A stretch of 9,796 nt of DNA, taken from contig JAQTRT010000098.1 of NCBI GenBank assembly GCA_028711675.1, positions 1 through 9,796 of the forward strand. Reading direction: 5' to 3'. The translations under genes were made by a program, and so were the position numbers. The notes below the pieces were generated by a model. It was not told where the DNA came from, searched no databases, and saw only the letters and a program-made list of their open reading frames with translations. This stretch comes from a bacterium. Lineage in GTDB: Bacteria; Spirochaetota; JAHITG01. Shown here in pieces: positions 6,079-9,796 of this stretch; within the stretch, counting starts at the first letter, position 1, and every line of letters starts with the position of its first letter.

Positions 6079-7401
6079 ATGAAAAAACTTGAACTATTCA
6101 TAGCTATGCGGTATTTCAGGTCGAAGAAGAGCAGTAAATTCGTCTCCGTCATTTCTTTGATCTCCATCCTGGGGATCGCTATCGGGGTCATGGCCCTGAT
6201 CGTGGTCCTTTCCGTCATGAACGGCTTTCAGAATACCATCCGGGAGAAGATCATCAATACCGGATTCCATGTTTACGTTACGAGTTACGGCCGGTCCAGC
6301 CTTATCTATGACTACGATGACCTCGCAAGAAAGATCGCAAAGAACAAGGATGTGACGGTAGCCACGCCTTTTTTTAAAGGCCAGGTCATTATTAAGTCCA
6401 CCATGCAGAGGATCATGGGCATTGATTTTCACGGCCTGGAACCTGACTTGTATAAAAAAGACGCTTCTTTTTATAACACTGTCAGAATGCAGGCCGGCCG
6501 TTTTGATCTCACCGGGAAGGACCATATTCTCATCGGACAGGAACTGGCCCGTTTTCTTGATGTCAAGCTGAATGATTATATCGATATCATCTCGCCTCAG
6601 GGAGGCAAGGTCAAGTTCGAAGGCCGGCTGGCTCCTATTTTAAAGCGTTACAGAGTGGCAGGTATTTTTAAGACCGGTTATTATGAGTATGACCTGAAAC
6701 TGGCTTTTACGTCCCTGGAATCCATGCAGGACCTCTTCAACAAACCTTCTGCGGCCTGGGGTATCGGGATCAAGATGAAGAACATCTTTAACGCCCCGAA
6801 ACTGGCTAAAAAGATAAACAAGGCATTTAAATACAATTACCAGACCTTTACCTGGATCGACCTGAACCATAATCTCTTCACAGCCCTGAAGAACGAAAAG
6901 ACAATGATGTCCCTCATTGTTTTTCTCATTATTATTGTAGCTTCGTTCAACATCGCCTCAACCCTCATCATGATGGTCACGGACAAGAAAAAGGAGATCG
7001 CCATCCTGAAAGCGTTCGGAGCCGATCCGGGCCAGATCAGCGGTATCTTCCTCCTGGCCGGCATGTTCATGGGAGGCACAGGCCTCTTCCTGGGCGTGCT
7101 GCTGGGATTTGTGGTCTCATGGAACCTGGATGCCATTTTCCGGTTCATCGAGGGGACCGTTAATATTTTCCTCAGGTTATATTACTATCTGGCCAATCTG
7201 ATCACGTATGTCCCGCCCCCGGACAGGTTCGAGGTCCTGGCACGCGACGTGTATTACCTGGACCGGCTCCCTGTTCAGATCTTCTGGTCTGATATTGTGG
7301 GGATCTGCATCGGGGCTGTGATCATCAGTATCCTGTTCTCCTTCTGGCCCAGCCGGCAGGCGACACGGTTTAAATCCATGGAAATAATCCGGTATGAATA
7401 A
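6079..7401 (+). CDS. Lipoprotein-releasing ABC transporter permease, LolC/LolE family
   Basis: Inner-membrane permease that, with LolD ATPase, extracts lipoproteins from the cytoplasmic membrane for transfer toward the outer membrane. It has 440 aa from ATG 6079. The N-terminus 'MKKLELFIAMRYFRSKK' is canonical for the family, so an upstream ATG at 5989, inside the inverted-repeat element, is rejected. TM1 is about 22-48 with 'GVMALIVVLSVMNGF'. A periplasmic MacB-like domain spans about 50-275. TM2 is about 277-300, the cytoplasmic coupling segment 'DKKKEIAILKAFGADPGQI' 302-320, TM3 about 320-347 and TM4 about 405-424, with the typical 'PSRQATRFKSMEIIRYE' tail. The TM3-TM4 loop (about 350-404) seems roughly 20 residues longer than in proteobacterial LolC/E. 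No SD precedes the ATG. With a single permease gene here, a homodimer is likely (an LolF-like or LolCE-type split cannot be decided). Confidence 0.93.
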   Translation: MKKLELFIAMRYFRSKKSSKFVSVISLISILGIAIGVMALIVVLSVMNGFQNTIREKIINTGFHVYVTSYGRSSLIYDYDDLARKIAKNKDVTVATPFFKGQVIIKSTMQRIMGIDFHGLEPDLYKKDASFYNTVRMQAGRFDLTGKDHILIGQELARFLDVKLNDYIDIISPQGGKVKFEGRLAPILKRYRVAGIFKTGYYEYDLKLAFTSLESMQDLFNKPSAAWGIGIKMKNIFNAPKLAKKINKAFKYNYQTFTWIDLNHNLFTALKNEKTMMSLIVFLIIIVASFNIASTLIMMVTDKKKEIAILKAFGADPGQISGIFLLAGMFMGGTGLFLGVLLGFVVSWNLDAIFRFIEGTVNIFLRLYYYLANLITYVPPPDRFEVLARDVYYLDRLPVQIFWSDIVGICIGAVIISILFSFWPSRQATRFKSMEIIRYE

Positions 7402-8077
7402 ACTGATAGAGATCATTAATTTAAAGAAACACTTCAAGTCCGGGGCGCAGACGCTGAAGGTCCTGGATGACTTGAACTTCTCCGTCCAGAAAGGAGAGAT
7501 CATTGCCGTGACAGGGGAATCAGGCGTCGGGAAAAGTACGCTTCTTTCCCTGATCGGCGGGCTGGATTCGGTAACGGCCGGCGAGATCAGGATCAGGGAG
7601 AAGGATATCACGCGCCTGGGTGAGACCGAGCTCACACAGTTCCGCGGGGATTATATCGGCTTTGTCTTCCAGAACCATTTTCTTTTGAACGAGTTCACGG
7701 CTTACGAGAATATCCTGATCCCGCACCTCATCCGGAAGCGGAAGCTCACGCGGGATACGGACAGGTATATCCTGGGCCTTCTGGATATGGTCCGGCTCAG
7801 GGAGAGGAAGGACCATAAGCCCGGCGAGCTTTCGGGCGGCGAATGCCAGCGTATCGCTCTGCTGAGAGCCTTGATGAACCGGCCGGAGATCGTGATAGCG
7901 GATGAGCCTACAGGCAACCTGGACGAGAAGAACAGCATGCTTATCTTTGACCTGATGAGGACGCTGAACAGGAAATTTAAAGTCACATTCATAATCGCCA
8001 CACATAATCAGGCTGTCCGGAAATACTCCGATGATATTTATGTCCTTAAACAGGGAAAGATCTTCAGGAAAGCATGA
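7394..8077 (+). CDS. lolD: Lipoprotein-releasing ABC transporter ATPase LolD
   Basis: Cytoplasmic nucleotide-binding subunit powering lipoprotein release by the LolC/E permease, 227 aa, a normal family length. Visible motifs are Walker A GESGVGKST (41-49), Q-loop Gln93 in 'VFQNHFLLNEFTAYENILIP', signature LSGGECQR (146-153), Walker B 'IVIADEP' (166-172) with Glu171, D-loop GNLD (174-177) and switch His204 in 'ATHN'. 'FLLNEFTAYENI' and 'ADEPTGNLD' place it in the LolD/MacB/FtsE group, and the adjacent permease favours LolD. Cys151 replaces the more usual Gln after LSGGE. Its ATG lies inside the 3' end of the permease gene (8-nt overlap, ATGAATAA), implying translational coupling and equal synthesis. 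Confidence 0.94.
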   Translation: MNKLIEIINLKKHFKSGAQTLKVLDDLNFSVQKGEIIAVTGESGVGKSTLLSLIGGLDSVTAGEIRIREKDITRLGETELTQFRGDYIGFVFQNHFLLNEFTAYENILIPHLIRKRKLTRDTDRYILGLLDMVRLRERKDHKPGELSGGECQRIALLRALMNRPEIVIADEPTGNLDEKNSMLIFDLMRTLNRKFKVTFIIATHNQAVRKYSDDIYVLKQGKIFRKA

Positions 8078-8086
8078 CACGGTCCG

Positions 8087-8150
8087 GGCCCTCTTCATAG
8101 TATTAAGCAATAGCCCGTCAGATACCGATACTTACTTAGGGCCATGAAGA
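8087..8150 (+). promoter_or_regulatory. Possible start-site-occluding stems before the Omp85 gene
   Basis: GGCCCT (8087-8092) can pair with AGGGCC (8138-8143), the six bases directly before the ATG. The neighbouring TCTTCAT (8092-8098) is the exact complement of ATGAAGA (8144-8150), which includes the start codon. The two pairings exclude each other. They are short and may be chance. No SD or clear promoter is visible in this 66-nt gap after lolD. Confidence 0.2.
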
Positions 8151-9517
8151 AATTATCTTTTTTATTGTTGATCCTCCTGGTTCCGGTAAACGGTCTTTTT
8201 TCCCAGAAAGTGGTGATCAATTCGGATTATTTTTCCCGGGATAAAAACTTGATCAGACTCATCCGGAACAACCTGAGAAAAGGGGAGCAGCTGAAGGGGA
8301 TGATCGATACCTACCTGGTCCGCAAGGGCTATGTCTTCAGCCGTGTCCTGAGCGTGAAACAGAGGGGGAACAGCGTTTTCGTCGGCATAGAGGAAGGACG
8401 CGTCAACAGGATCATCATATACGGGGATGCCGGAGTTTCCCGGGGCGTGCTGGATTCTTATTTGTCCTTGAGATCCGGCGATATCTTCAACAGGAACAAA
8501 TTCCGCCTCCAGATCAAGAAACTGCAGGGCCTCAAACTCTTCGAGAATATCTATTATAAGATCATCATTCCCCGGAAAACCATCTGGATAAAGGTCATGA
8601 TCAGGAAAAAACGATATTTCCAGGTGGACGGGAACTATACCACCAGCTACGGGCTGATGCCTTATCTGGGTTTCATCGACCGGGGGCTGTTCGGCAGCAG
8701 GATATACATGGACCTGAACGCTGAAACGGGGTTCTGGGATGAACTGAAGTACGTTAAGTTCAATCCGTGTTTTAATGCAGGGAACCTTTATCTGGAATTC
8801 TACTTCCGGAAAGGAAAGACCTATATTAAAAATAATGATTATGCGTCTGAAGAGGAGCGTTTCAGCATAGGGAAAAACTTTCCTTTATCGAAGAACAGCG
8901 ATCTGATCTTTTCTGTTCCCCTGGAGCATTATTTTTTTTACCGGACCGCCAAGTTCAGGGACCAGATTTTTATAGATGGTCTGAGGTTTGGCCTGACCGT
9001 TCAATTCACCTTTAATAACAGGCGGGATGTGATAGAGAAACGGGAGGAGACCGATCTCAGGCTCAAGGCCGCACTGCTTTATTTTAATAAAAAAAAGGAC
9101 CATTATATCCGGCTGACAGGGGATTTCAAGACCTATTTCCGGCTGCTGGAGGATATGGGCCTGGTCTTCCGGAATTCCAGCGGCACTATCGGGAACTACC
9201 GGCCGCTGGATACCATGCTGCTGATAGGAGGAGAGAACCAGCGGGGATACGTGGAAGGGACGGCCATAGCTGATCTTAAATTCGAGAATACGGTTGAACT
9301 GGAATATGAACTTTTTTTCAATCTGATCAAGTCCTTTCTGTTCCTGGATACATCCTATTACCGGGAAAAAGAGGGGACCCGGTTCCTGATGAGCTATGGT
9401 CCCGGTCTCCTGTTCAATCTCATGAACTTTAATGTCCAGGTCTGTTACGGTGCGCCTTTTAAGGCCGGATTCTTTACCGGGAATATTTATTTAAGTATAT
9501 CTAAAATGATCTATTGA
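8144..9517 (+). CDS. Small Omp85-family outer-membrane protein (POTRA plus beta-barrel)
   Basis: Predicted outer-membrane protein of 457 aa. Residues 1-20 form a signal peptide (MKK, then a hydrophobic core, cleavage probably after LFS). Residues about 27-84 look like a short first POTRA ('YLVRKGYVFSRVLSV... VFVGIEEG'). Residues 85-156 are a clear POTRA ('GRVNRIIIYGDAGVSRGVLDSYLSLRSGDIF', 'LQGLKLFENIYYKI'). From about 158 the chain alternates like a barrel, beginning 'GFIDRGLFGSRIYMDLNAETG'. 'GGENQRGYVEG' (362-372) corresponds to the conserved loop-6 (V)RG(F/Y) motif, here QRGY. The chain ends in aromatic Tyr457. BamA usually has about 800 aa and five POTRAs, so this is closer in size to TamA/FhaC-like members. 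Its place after lolC/E-lolD is one often taken by bamA. Function could be barrel assembly or substrate secretion. No convincing SD precedes ATG 8144. Confidence 0.83.
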   Translation: MKKLSFLLLILLVPVNGLFSQKVVINSDYFSRDKNLIRLIRNNLRKGEQLKGMIDTYLVRKGYVFSRVLSVKQRGNSVFVGIEEGRVNRIIIYGDAGVSRGVLDSYLSLRSGDIFNRNKFRLQIKKLQGLKLFENIYYKIIIPRKTIWIKVMIRKKRYFQVDGNYTTSYGLMPYLGFIDRGLFGSRIYMDLNAETGFWDELKYVKFNPCFNAGNLYLEFYFRKGKTYIKNNDYASEEERFSIGKNFPLSKNSDLIFSVPLEHYFFYRTAKFRDQIFIDGLRFGLTVQFTFNNRRDVIEKREETDLRLKAALLYFNKKKDHYIRLTGDFKTYFRLLEDMGLVFRNSSGTIGNYRPLDTMLLIGGENQRGYVEGTAIADLKFENTVELEYELFFNLIKSFLFLDTSYYREKEGTRFLMSYGPGLLFNLMNFNVQVCYGAPFKAGFFTGNIYLSISKMIY

Positions 9518-9538
9518 AATCAGTCTTTAAACAAGGGA

Positions 9539-9796
9539 TCACCGTATGATAGAGAACTTGCCTCTCTTTTTATTCTCTTTTGTATCGGTTATCTGATAGA
9601 TATACACGCCGCTGGGGATGCTCTTTCCGTTCTTGTCTTTCACGTCCCACTGGTACCAGTTCCCTTCCGGAAGTTTCTTGCTGAATAAAAGCGCGCCGTT
9701 GATATTGAATATCTCCAGTTCCGCCTCTTCGGTCAGACCGTAAAAAATGATCACCGAATTGTACGACCCGTCATACTCCGTACCTGTCCCGTTTCC
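9539..9796 (-). CDS. C-terminal end of a secreted protein with FlgD-like Ig/sorting domain (5' partial)
   Basis: The frame is open to the window edge and 85 codons are visible, ending at TGA (9541-9539). The translation starts GNGTGTEYDGSYNSVIIFYG and continues with 'EIFNINGALLFSKKLPEG', 'YQWDVKDKNGKSIPSGVYIY' and 'RGKFSIIR'. This is the pattern of FlgD-like Ig domains at the C-termini of many exported proteins (N-x-x-G, W-D-x-x-x-x-x-G, S-G-V-Y-x-Y). A GTG at 9754 falls in the middle of the domain and is not the start. The rest of the protein lies beyond the window, so its function cannot be told. It converges on the Omp85 gene with a 21-nt gap and no visible terminator. Confidence 0.82.
   Translation of the reverse strand, partial: GNGTGTEYDGSYNSVIIFYGLTEEAELEIFNINGALLFSKKLPEGNWYQWDVKDKNGKSIPSGVYIYQITDTKENKKRGKFSIIR

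Overview
The window carries seven protein-coding genes of a diderm bacterium, two of them cut by the window edges, plus one structured, gene-free interval. Outer-membrane biology is clear: a LolC/E-LolD lipoprotein-release transporter is followed by an Omp85-family barrel, and MurB provides peptidoglycan synthesis. The flagellin closely resembles the spirochaete FlaB class. However, the two long secreted proteins at the window ends finish in FlgD-like Ig domains, which is more usual in FCB-type bacteria, Elusimicrobiota and related uncultivated lineages. An uncultivated diderm candidate lineage with FlaB-like flagellin is the best guess. A spirochaete is not excluded.

Layout. 1-3828 (+): C-terminal part of a large surface protein with nine Ca2+-binding FG-GAP/VCBS repeats, several Ig-like domains, a ZU5-like domain and a FlgD-like C-terminus. 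3839-4723 (-): murB, convergent with it, with a promoter-like sequence abutting its start. 4759-4782: intrinsic terminator of the flagellin gene. 4817-5689 (-): flagellin, with a purine-rich leader holding three ANGGA motifs. 5690-6078: AT-rich divergent intergenic region containing a 146-bp element bounded by perfect 22-bp inverted repeats, with internal hairpins and a possible pseudoknot. 6079-8077 (+): lolC/E and lolD, overlapping by 8 nt. 8144-9517 (+): small Omp85-family protein with POTRA domains. 9539-9796 (-): C-terminal end of a second FlgD-Ig-tailed secreted protein.

Functionally, lolC/E-lolD and the Omp85 gene form an envelope-biogenesis cluster: lipoprotein extraction from the inner membrane next to an outer-membrane insertase or secretion pore. 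The flagellin gene looks independently regulated. Its leader suggests CsrA/FliW-type control, and its 3' UTR carries an anti-Shine-Dalgarno sequence complementary to its own leader. The most interesting unexplained piece is the 5850-5995 inverted-repeat element, which could be a MITE-like dispersed repeat, a structured RNA, or both. No defence system, CRISPR array, tRNA or rRNA was seen.
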